Assembly: GCA_034008185.1 (NCBI GenBank)
Contig: CM067081.1
Coordinates: 184,595,510-184,659,509, forward strand
Direction: 5' to 3'
Length of the DNA stretch: 64,000 nucleotides
DNA from: Gorsachius magnificus
Lineage: Eukaryota > Chordata > Aves > Pelecaniformes > Ardeidae
In this document: one piece after another, positions 1 to 11,000 of the stretch
How positions within the stretch are numbered: position 1 is the stretch's first letter
How the letters are laid out: the number at the start of each line of letters is the position of its first letter
Notes under the pieces: model-generated
The model's input: the letters and a program-made list of their open reading frames with translations, nothing else
Told to the model about the DNA's origin: nothing
Database searches by the model: none
Program-made: the position numbers and the translations under genes

Positions 1-1587
1 TACACATACAAAATTAGATATTTGTTAAATAAACAGACATGCTAAACCTAATGGAATTTTGCAAATACAAGTTAAATGCCACATGAATGACTACCAGTGA
101 TAAACTGAGCTACAATTAGCTACTTACACAAACCAAGATTCTTTTCAGTGACACAACTTTCTTAGCTCCAAAAGTAGTTTCCTCAAAAAAGTAATTTTTC
201 ACTGAAACAAGGTCTTCTATCTAGTCCAAGACTTAGAAGGCCACATCACAAGTGCAAGGGGGACACAGGGAAGCAGAGACTTCAGGATTTTGGCCCCTGC
301 AGCAAACCAGGCAGCAAATCAGCTCATCAGCTGCAACCCTCCTGACTTTCTGTAACAGCATGCAGATGCTGCTGGGGACAATGACAGAGGAGCTTGTAGA
401 TATTCACTGTCAGAGAGTCATAGATCTAAGCCGGATTTCTTTCAGGTCCGAAAGAAGAGACAACCCAATAAGCAGGTACAAAAACTGAGTCAATCAAACA
501 GGCTACTTTTTTAAAAACTAAAACTTTTCTAGTATCTTTACTTCCACAGCCCATAAGATGGTTGGATTCATCTGACTGCTTCTTACAGGAGAAACACCAA
601 ATTCTTACCCAAGAATTTAGCGTGCTTTCTTGTGTTAATTATGAGCGATGGAGCCCATAAACTTCAACTGTTTCCTGGGCATATATGTAGTATTCTAATA
701 TCAAGCTCTTAATCAAATCAGAGGTATTCCTTTAATTTTGGATGCCCCATCACGATTGCTCTTCCTGTCCATTTAATGTTCATGGCCATCTCCATCAATG
801 GCTGAAACTGTTCAGCTGAGAAATTAATCTCAATAAACTGGGAGTACTTTTTAGCCTTGAAAGCCCAATCCTACTTTCATCAAAATCTGGCAAGTCTGTT
901 CTTGCACTAACAACATATGCAACTCCTCATCTGTCACAGTATAATGTCACGGTGCTGTTGCTCATTCTGCCACGGCTAAGATGTGTGTATGTGTGTTGGC
1001 TGGCTTTAAGAATACATGGATTTAGCAGTGAACACAGCAATGTTCAGAAAAATAGTTTTCATAAACCACGGATGCAAAATTTTGGACTTGAACTGTGATG
1101 ATCTAGTCACATCCTATAGCCTGAGTTATTCTGTTGGTGCTGAGACAGTAGACAGAAAAACTTGCCATTGTCTGATACAAAAAAAGGTCTCTTCTGAAAA
1201 TTATTACAGGATATATGCAGATCTACTGGACACCAGGGCAGCTCCAGTGGCCTCAGGATATAGCAGGGCATGCTGACTATGTCTATTCACATGCAGTGAA
1301 ACTGGGTTCTGATTGTAGAAGGGTCTGAAAATTCTTCTGGTGGAAGACCAGGAGTTCTTGTTATAGCACCAAGGCAGGGGTCGAACCCCTTGTGTTCTTC
1401 TCTTGCTTATTATGTTACCTCAGGAAAAGGTTCTTTTCACCTCTGCACCCATTCCCCTGTGTCCACCCTGTAAGTCACTCACATCAATTGCAAAGCACAC
1501 TGTTTCAAGAACCTAGTCTTGGCTATGGCCTCTAAGCTCTATAAATACAAAGAATTAGTAGGAAACCGTAAAAATATTTTAGAAATT
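1..1587. other. Intronic sequence without recognised feature
   Basis: This stretch is AT-rich with only short chance reading frames and no codon bias or splice structure that I can support. A short GC-rich inverted motif near 1,377-1,388 resembles a tRNA T-arm but does not extend into a tRNA fold. Confidence 0.6.
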
Positions 1588-1885
1588 TATAGAATCATAG
1601 AATCATTAAGGTTGGAAAAGACCTCCAAGATCATCAAGTCCAACCGTTAACCCAACACCACCTTGCCTACTAAACCATGTCCCAAAGTGCCATATCTACA
1701 CTTCTTTTGAACACCTCCAGGGACAGTGACTCCATCACCTCTCTGGGCAGCCTGTTCCAATGTTTGACCACTCTTTTATTGAAAAAATTTTTCCTGATAT
1801 CCAACCTAAACCTCCCCTCACACAACTGGAGGCCACTTCCTCTCGTCCTATCGCTTGGTCCTTGGGAGAAGAGACCGACCCCCCG
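1588..1885 (-). mobile_element. CR1 retrotransposon fragment, 3' end
   Basis: The CR1 3' end reads on the minus strand: the plus strand begins with an AGAATCATAGAATCAT tail at about 1,590, followed by the CR1 segment 'ggttggaaaagacctcc' and the conserved block about leading summaries of the C-terminal reverse-transcriptase ORF ('cctctctgggcagcctgttcc'). The copy is 5'-truncated near 1,885 and is full of stops on its coding strand. CR1 elements insert by target-primed reverse transcription, and most avian copies are truncated in this way. Confidence 0.9.
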
Positions 1886-3382
1886 ACAAAGGGGATAGAG
1901 GATTTATCAGTTCAGGTCTGTAATTGCCCTAACACAGTTAGAAGGCTTTATCCAGCCAACTTACAGCAAAGTAAAGTAGATGTCACAGCTGTCTGCCTCC
2001 CTCCATTTAGACCTACCTATAGGCCTTTTGCAGGAGCTTGATGAGATCAGGAATCTGGCCTTACAATTCCATCCTGCAGCTATGGCCATGCTGTCTGTAG
2101 CCACTTCAGGGCTTATTTATCCTGCCAAAACAACTTGGAATCAAGTGCTTAGCGCCTTCATTCATAGTTATTGAAAAGAAAGGCAGAGAGGTAGGAAATA
2201 CAATTTAATTCAAAGCACACATGACCTCTAGCCAGATTTTAGGAAAATATAACTTTCCTATACAAATTCAAACCCCTTTTAATTAAACACATTATAAGAA
2301 AATGTTACTTATTTGTATTGTACCTATTAGGGTGGCTACATTTTAAAGACTTTACAGGGATATCTTATAAAATTCAGCTAAAGAAAAAATTACACGAAGT
2401 TTGTGCAATTTTTTATGTTCACAAAGGCTATGGAGAAGAGTAGGGAAAGAGTACAGCTACCCTAGATTAAAGTACAGTGCTTCAATACTTAACAAAATAC
2501 ATTCAGACAGCAAACATTCCCCACCTGTGAAACACACTGTGAGTAGAACAGATGGCTTGCCATCCATATTCACTTTCTGGAAAGTCATTTGACTGCTTTT
2601 ATTGCTGAGCTTCTAGAGAAACAACTTCCCTCCTTAATTTCGTTGAGTACGGTCTGAACTAGCTTTTTGTCAGTTCGCTGCCTGGGTGAACCATAAATTT
2701 GCAAAGGGCAATAATGCAGCCTCTATTTAGCAGGTCTTCACTGTAGCTCCTGTTTGTTATATTTGTCTGTGAACATACCTTTGGAAAAGTCAGACTGTAC
2801 TAAGGTTGACATGAAAGCAAAACATTACGTTCAAAAAAAACCCATCACTATCAACTTAATGGTTGAAGCTGTTTGGAAATTTTCAAGGAACCAATGACAT
2901 TTTGAAAAAAGTGCTTTCTTCCACTCAAAATGTGGTTTGTACTGAGTACAATTTTATCCTGCCTTCCTATCAAGCACTCTGGTGGACTCTGATCTTTAGA
3001 TGGCTATTTGGATGACCCTCGTACAAAGCTCCTACTTGGACAGACCTTCCAGTTTGGCACCTGCTGCATTGTTTGGAGACAGGTTCTAGAAACTTGACAA
3101 ACTGAAATTGGTGACAGCCCATTCTGGCAGAATATACCAGCCTTTGTTTTGTTTTTATTAGGAATACAAAATCATTGGGATTAAACATAAGATTTCACAA
3201 GCATAAAAACCTCGCTTTGAAAAATACACTGCAGATCTATATTCCAGATATTCTGTAATGGGCATTGATACAAACTGGGCCATAAAGAGTGAGACAAAAT
3301 GAATTCTCTCTAACCCTACCACAAACACAGTGGGTTTGGCCTGGGACATTCATGTGCCAGAGAAAGTCAAAGGAAAAGGAAG
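1886..3382. other. Intronic sequence without recognised feature
   Basis: I see no exon, RNA gene or recognisable repeat here. Reading frames are short and overlap without pattern. Confidence 0.55.
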
Positions 3383-3406
3383 AAAAAAAAAAAAAAAAAA
3401 AAAAAA
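3383..3406. repeat. Poly-A tract (A24)
   Basis: An uninterrupted run of 24 adenines follows a purine-rich GGAAAAGGAAG stretch. There is no recognisable processed gene copy immediately upstream on the plus strand, so it is called a simple repeat and not the tail of a retrocopy. Confidence 0.85.
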
Positions 3407-3974
3407 GCAGCAGTTTGCCCAGCATCGTAGATGTAAAGGTTGCTGTGGCCTTCACCACAAGCAGGATTTCATCTCGATTTGTTCCAATGCTGTCCTCTGG
3501 ATCTCGGTCACAGCCCACTGCACAGCTGCCCACATTACGCACATCTCTAGGCCCAGTACAGATACTCAAGGCAACCAAAGCAAGGATGGATCAAGCGTGG
3601 GCAGTTACTGCCCTCCTGTCCTTTCCTCTGCTTCTTCCACAGACAGACACAGATACATTAGCGGGCAAAGGGACACTGCTGTTTCTGCGGGCATGTGCTT
3701 TTTCCCCTCTCATCTATTGTATGCTACAGTAAATACCAGAGAGGAAAGAATATAAAGGTTTGGATAAAAGTTCATGAAGATCTGCCTGTGCTGGTGTTGT
3801 AGAGTAAGCTTTAAGTGTTACCTACTTGGAATTTACTTTTTCTTCAGATAGAAGAGAGCTTGTACATCATACCATAGTCTGAATTCTTTTGCCAGTTCAA
3901 GTATACTGGATTTAACCGAAAAACTTTAGTTTAAATTCAGTACATCTAATTCAATTTTTATTTTAAAAGCTGTT

Positions 3975-3994
3975 GGTGACTCTTTTCCCTTCAG
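3975..3994 (+). promoter_or_regulatory. Candidate splice acceptor upstream of the GPCR pseudogene
   Basis: A pyrimidine-rich run ending in TTCAG stops at 3,994, two bases before the ATG at 3,997. Many class A GPCR genes have a single coding exon preceded by a 5' UTR intron, so this is the expected place for the acceptor. If correct, the pseudogene is an unprocessed gene remnant and not a retrocopy. No 5' UTR exon was identified. Confidence 0.45.
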
Positions 3995-3996
3995 GC

Positions 3997-5022
3997 ATGC
4001 TCCACGGAAAGACGATGAATGGTACATGCTCTGTCTTCATTTGCAACAGAAAACCTAAGCTGGAGTGGTATTGTTATTTTCTGATTCTGGTTTGCCTTTT
4101 CACTTTATTAGCAGGATTTCTAGGCAATATACTTGCACTACAACATTATGTGTACTACATGAAGACATGGACTACCAGTACCATATTTCTCTTTAATTTG
4201 GCACTGTGTGACTTCACTTGGACTCTGGACTCTCCTGGCACCTTTTTCAGCACATAGAGTCTCCAGAAGTTAGCTGTCTATTCCAGTCAAGCATTTTATC
4301 AGATCGTAAAGCTATTTTTTATCATTAATATCTACGGAAGAGTCTATTTCCTGGCAATCATCAGTTTTGACAGATACGTAGGTGCAGTCCATCCTATCAC
4401 CTCATTAACTTCATAGGATAAAGGAAAGGCTGTGTTTTGCACCACTGTGGTATGGATCTTCATAACGATTGCATCAATGCCGGAGATGTCTTCCAGCTGC
4501 AGTTGTGTAGTACAACATGACATCACAGCTTCCCTGGATGGCACTGAAGGACCTTTACAAGTTGCTGTGCCATTCACACTCTCCAAGATTGTACTGAGAT
4601 TCCTAATTCCAGTCACAGTCATCTTTACATGCTATATGTTGACTCTCAAAGCATTACTACAACTCAGAAAACGTCAGCAAAGAAGGAACACACTTGTTAG
4701 ACCGCTATTACTGATTTCAGCCATGATGATTGTATTTGCTGTTTCTTTCATATCTTATCACATTATGAAGATGGTGATAGCCATTTACAGAATTAATTGT
4801 CAACCACCCTGTGGGAACATACACACATTAAGTGCCACCTGTAAAGTCACAGAGATCATCTGCATCATCAGTAGTTGCCTCGACTCAATCATTTTTATGG
4901 TAGCAAATAAGATATTCTATCAAAGAATTAAAAGCATAAAATGTCATCCCAAATGCCAGTGCTGCTGTTGCCTGACAGAAAGGGTAAGGGACATCACTCT
5001 GTCCCCAAGAACAATGACCTAA
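3997..5022 (+). pseudogene. P2Y-type class A GPCR pseudogene in antisense inside TMEM117 intron 2
   Basis: One frame runs from an ATG at 3,997 (an in-frame ATG at 4,015 begins MNGTC, an N-glycosylation sequon) to TAA at 5,020-5,022. That is about 341 codons, the normal size of P2Y and succinate-receptor relatives. Visible family signs are TM1 with GFLGNILAL (the GN motif), TM2 with FLFNLALCDF (the NLxxxD motif), TM3 ending NIYGRVYFLAIISFDRYVG with an intact DRY, TM5 with FLIPVTVIFTCY, TM6 with FAVSFISYHIMK (close to the P2Y1 group), and TM7 with CLDSIIF. Two TAG stops interrupt the frame at 4,255-4,257 (after TM2) and 4,414-4,416 (second intracellular loop). The second is probably a changed Trp codon. 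No frameshift separates them. Two structural residues are also lost: the TM3 cysteine of the ECL disulfide is Tyr (in AFYQIVK), and the TM7 DPxxY motif reads DSIIF. The C-terminus has a Cys cluster (CQCCCC) suited to palmitoylation. I cannot assign an exact orthologue; the group is P2Y/SUCNR1-like. Confidence 0.85.
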
Positions 5023-8000
5023 ATACCAGTCTACAAAGACATGCATCTCCCACTGCCCATTTGGCTTTGTGTCATCAGACCCATTTAAAATTTGGTCTCC
5101 TGTATTGTATAGCAATCTCTTGAGTAAGCAAGAATAGACAGTGATGCAGAGAAAAACTTAATGTGTACATCTACTAGAAAAGAAACACTAGCAACTCCTA
5201 GCTCTACAGAATTGGCATTTTAAATATTCTTGTCATAAATACACCTTAATTTATTGTGAAATAGCATTTCTTACCTGCATATAACTGTGATAGGGAGCAA
5301 ACAATGAAGAAAAAGTTCTAAGTAGCTCCTTGAATTCTTGGCCAGAAAAACACAGCAAGATTAAGAGCACACAGCTGTGACTGGACTGTGCAATTAGTAA
5401 CAATCATGACACTTAGGGCTGAACTTCTCGAGCACCTGCAGAGAGGCTTTCCACAAGCACTTCTTTTTAATGCTGCTTGCACTGGAGTTCCACTGACACT
5501 GCAGTGGAACCTCATTAACCCAGGTAAGTGCAGCACATTTCTGACAACAACCAAATGAAAAATAAACAGTAAGATAAAAGTCCCTGAGGATAGTCAGAGC
5601 TGCAGTGAATCTGTTCATGAAGCAAATGAGCACGGATTGAAGAGCTTTGTTAAGTCTTGCCCCAGGCAGCAATGGTTCCAAACCAACAGGCAGGGCACAC
5701 TGGTGGTGCCCCCCAAACCCTGGGCAATTACAGCTGTTTCTCATCACTGTTCTGCTTCAGGGGAGTGTGTTGTTCTACCATGAACTCTAAACTCATCAAC
5801 AGGGACAAGCGTGCACAGGCAAAGTTCTGAAATACAGTGGTGGCTGAGCTGCAAGAAGAGTAATAGATGATGCTACACAGGAGTGCTTCTTCTCCTCTTC
5901 ATTTAGGGTCTTAGCGTCACAGTTTTGGGACAGTCTAAGATCTACAGGGCACTTTAATAATTAAAAGAACACAATGTATAGTCATCAAAGAGTATCCACC
6001 TTCAAGGGTAGTTAAATGTATGTTCTCTCAACACATTGTATGGGCAAAATAATCATGTTTGGTAATCAACCACCTGCTGACCTGCTTTATTGCCAACTCT
6101 AGCACACTACCTTGTTAATTATAAGAGCCCATATACCAGTGAGCACATTAACTTTCAGAAGTTACTGTGACAAAGTACTTTTTAACATACTTTGTACAGT
6201 GTCTTAATTCTTCAGTTTCCATAGTTTTAATATTGTTTTGTCCTCATGTGTCTCTATGCAAAAATATTTCTATTCTACATTGGTATTAAGTCTCTCTTGG
6301 TTTGTTTCAATTGTATTGAGTAAATGTATGTATATATATAATATCTGGAGCAATGGGTTTTTAGTTGTTTGTAACTATGACATGAACGAAGAACCAGGTC
6401 CTGATAATCTGAAACACTTCACATGTGTTCAGATGTACCAGCAATCTCACAGGATCTCATAGAAAAATTGCATGCCTATATTCTGTTTAGGGAAGTCACA
6501 TACTCACCTCACTGTAAGTGCTGCTTTTTTTCCTTTGATGACTTCTTAATCCTTATTTTAAAAGAAAAATATTTACCTTTTTTGTCTATGGGAAACGTGA
6601 CAGGGTTATGAACAGTGCATTGGCTTCCTTAAGAAAGAGTTTGTTAATCCATGAACGGGCACCCATGGGCAATTACCTACTACACACGTACACCTCAGAC
6701 TGATACAGAAACAACGCCATTTAGTGACAAAGGTGCTCCCAGCATGAAAAAGGATAGAACTGGAGAGGTAAGCGTGAAGCTCTGGCCTGAATGAGTTTAT
6801 TGCCCCCACCGGATTGTACTCAAGATTGTAAACAGTAAGCTATTTCCAAAAATCAAACGCTTGCCATTTTTATCTTTCAATTTATCTTTAAAGGTACAGA
6901 TATGCTGGTTATTTCTCCTTTCTCCACCTCAGTACTGCTTTTCAGCAAGTTAATTTGTCTGCATTCTAGGCTGGGTAAAAATTCAGTGTGAAATCAAAAT
7001 ATGCTTTTCTGGACACAAAATTAAACATAAAAACTCACTGCAGTCCTGGGCTAGAAAAAATAACGTCACACCTCTGGGAAGCAGAGATTCTCAGGTTTTA
7101 CCTGCCTGGACTTCTAACATGTGACCTTTTTCAGGAGAGGAAACAATGACTTAGACCAGCACCTTCTCTAAGTTTTGTAGTGATTTTTAATATTAAAACA
7201 GTTGTTTTTCTGTTCTGACAGATCGTGTTATTCTCACTGCATAATAGCTACTATACAGATGTTACTGTTACATATTAAGCAAGTATCATTAGAATATTCT
7301 TTTGTTGTTAACGAAAGAAGCATTCAGTTCAGAAGAAACTGTTGAAAACATCATCAAAATCACTTCTTGATTTTATAAAAAATTGGAACTGTTTCCTTTT
7401 GAAGTGCTGTCTTTATAATACCTATGAATGCACCGTGTGCTCACAAGTACCCCAAGTTGGCAAAAAAAATTTCAAATTTCAGTTAAAGACTGGATTGAAA
7501 GCCTCCAACGAGCTCAAGGCAAATTTAAAAGCTTCACAGATAACCCTTCCACAACCCATACGCAATGTCTTTTGCAAGCAGCATTAACGTGGATTGCACA
7601 GATTCTCAAGCAAAGTTTAGGGTCCCCCTGCCTGTGTTTCAGCACGTAGAAAGCAAAACTAAGACAACAGTTAAGAAATACTTTAAAGTCAATGTGAGAG
7701 CCTGACTGAAAAAAAGCTAGGGAGAAATTTCATTCTGGCCAGGTAGTCAGAACATAAACCACATTTAACTGAACAAGAACGACCTTTATATTCTCATCGT
7801 GACTGAGCTATGTGGTATACTCACATAGAAAGACGCAAAATGAGATGCTTTTTACTTTCTGTCAGCATCACCCTACCAAAGAGCTGCATGGTCTGGGGCA
7901 TACATGATGGAGCAACACCAGCAACTGCCATCACAGGCCTGGGACAGTATCAGGGAGCACTTACTGTGCCAGTGACCAGGGAAGCAAACAGGCAGCGACC

Positions 8001-11000
8001 TGCTTTTCCAGGGGAGAATCCAGATCTTGGCCAACTCAGAAGATAAAAATTGCCATGAAATAGTATGTATCAAGATGATAAGAGATTGCTGCTGTGTATC
8101 CTTTAATCCTCCCTGACTCCCAAGAATATAAGCAAGAGACACAGGCAGCATGGATGGTAGCCCTGCTCTAAACTCTGCTGGGGACAAACAGGAGCAAGCT
8201 GCAGACTCTTCCAGTTCACTTATGTAGGACTGAGTAAGGTAAGGTGGGTGTCCTCACTCCTCAGTTCACTGTTCTGGGCTCACCTCCAGAACAAGGGACA
8301 AACTGTTTGGACTCTGAAACTCGAGTACAAGTAAAACCTGTTTTTCTGCATTGCCCCTTTTTGTGTCCCACTGAAAGAAAAACATGGAATAAACTGTGCT
8401 ACAAAAGTAAATCCTTGCCTCCATGTCTGCTTCTGTAGCTGGATGCAAATCTACATGGTCGATGCAAACCTATAAAGCTCATTAATTTTCTATCAATAAA
8501 TCTGTCTGTAACAGAGGTCCCAAGGTACATGCACACATGAGAGAAAAGGGGGAAGGAAAAGCAAAGAAGCCACCTTATGCTTCTGAAACAATTACTCACA
8601 GCCAACCACAAGTCATGAAGAACAGAAGGAAAAAAAGAAGACAGGTGCTTTCCTACAAAAAGTATCCGTGTCACAGCACCATGTCACAGCACCTCCGTCG
8701 TCTGCTCTCCCAGCCTGGGCATCTCACACAACGTGCCTGGTGCTGGGCTGAGTCCATAGGCACTGGGTAATCTTTAAAAATCATCTTCAGGACACAAAAC
8801 TCATGAAAACTTCTTCCCTCTCTTACCGTCAGCTGTTCATGTTCCTCATGATACTCAGCTGTGAATACACTCTAGTAGCTGACAAGGTTTCTAGATATTT
8901 GTTTGCCTGTTCGTAAGTGATTCTATAGTCAATAAAACACACTTTTAAAAAGTGGTTTTGTTCAACCAGGATGAAAATGCTAATGTTGTCCTGACTGAAA
9001 TCAAAGGTTTTCTACAAAATAAGAGTTAGAAGGCACAAGACATCTGTTCATATTTACTTGGTCATATTTTCATTCGGAAATACATGCTCCTAAAATATAA
9101 TTTTCCTCAGATAGAATAACATAAAGAAATAGAATTAAATATGTTTATTCCCTTTGCTACAATAAGCATACAATAAACCAAAGAGCCAAGAGCCAAAGTC
9201 AACATCTTCTACTATGACTGGTTTCTTAAAGATATCTGTTTGGATTAAATCTGAGGACACGGTACCCAATTAAATGCCCAACCGTTATAATGAGTTTGAA
9301 CACATTAGTGAGTGTTGTAATAAAATATTAGCCTACAAAACTGACTGCAAGGTATGGGTAGCTTTCATGAACCGTATCTAGATTCTAAGATATTCCAGTG
9401 ATGGACACCTTCATAATATACTAGTTGAGTACAAAATAGACCACGGCCTGAAAGATTTGACTGTTTATGTATGTGCTCAGAGAAACAACTTTCTCATTCA
9501 CTACTGTAAATTCAGCATTGGTTTGTAAGCGAAAGTTGTTAAAAGAAAAACCTCTAAGTCAAAGAGGTAAATTTTGCTACAAATGTCCCAAAGCTGCTTT
9601 CTAAGGAATGTCATCTTTATGCATCCACCGTTCTCCATTTGTCTTTGTAACATTTTTATCTCACAGATAAACTACCCAAAATTTTCACACTAAGACATAA
9701 GCTTACCTTTTTTAAATAAGAACGTTCAAATGTTCCTGAAAGTTTAGGTTTCTCTTCAGTATACATAAATTAATGTATTCTGATATCAAAGTTGTTCTTT
9801 TCCATGCCTCAGAAACACCTCACTTGGCAAAAAGCTATGAGAAACAGTACCACAAGAGAGTTAAAATACCTCACCTTTGTACACTGCTTTCATCAATGGA
9901 AACCAAAGCTCTTTAGGCAGAAGAAAAAAATATGCTTAGACTGATTCTACAGCTGGAGGAACCATAGCAGAGGTAATGTGGCTAAGTCCACTCATCCACC
10001 TCACAGGGAAACATAGCTTCTCTGCTCCCGAGAAACATCTGAGGTTTAGGGCTGGCAAGTCTTCCGGCGCCATGCCTGGAGCCTGCAGTCAGAAGCGATG
10101 GGATGCGCTGTCCCCCATGCAGGAACCTACCACCTCTATAGTCCCTCCAAACTCTCTTTCCAGGCCTTCTCCCAAATTACCACTTACCAGCTCTTTTCTC
10201 TTACCACTTACCCTTCCTCTTCACATGAGTCAGCATAGGTGAGGCTTCCTCCAGCTGGGAAAGGTGAACCTTAATCAGTGAGCACTGCGGTTCTCAGCTT
10301 TTGCAGTCTAAGGTAAAATGCAGCCTAATGTCACAAAATGTGCATATCCAAGGTCTCAGCTACTGACCTAGCTGCAAAAGCAATGCCCTCGCAAAGTACA
10401 TCATGTGCTAGGGCAATAGGAACCTAGGATCTGCGGTTTCCTGCCAGTCCAGCCAATGCCAGTCAGAAGATCGGCACCAGTAGCCAGACACCTTTCCATC
10501 AGGCTTCTTGTGCAGCCTGTCTTACCTGATTTAGGTGGTCTCAGGGGCCCTGCGTGAATGCAGGTGAACCATGGAGCACCCTGCCTTCCTCTAAAAGGCC
10601 CCATAGCCTTTAAAGACTGCTTGCTATTTCTCAAAGAAAAAAAGAACAGAAATACAAATGTTTGCAAGAATGCACATTCATCTTTTAACAAAAAAATAAG
10701 AATAGGAAAACGGACTTTTGCTGCTGCAAGGAATTTCCTTTTCACTGCCCAAAGGAAATGGAGAGCAAGGTGGTAATGGTCAGTGCCATCTCCTGTACCG
10801 ACCACTGCAGGGGTTTCATAAAGGCACCCCATGTCCCTCTTTGCTTTTCACTAGGGCCATTACTATTACCTAGAAGCAACACCTTGAGCTGCTGTTGTGA
10901 AAAAGCTGTAAAATGCAGATAATACAGGAAGACTTAAAGCTATGCCAGAATTAAGAGTGTGTAGGCAGGCTTAATTCAGATTTTTTTTTGCATCTGTCAA

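Noticed and set aside
1366..1400. A GGGGTCGAACCCC motif resembling a tRNA T-arm
   Set aside because: The T-stem does not pair properly when the loop is placed correctly, and no D-arm, anticodon arm or acceptor stem is present on either strand.
3289..3755. Overlapping 147- and 141-codon frames on the plus strand
   Set aside because: Both run through the A24 tract in different frames and show no domain; they are chance frames.
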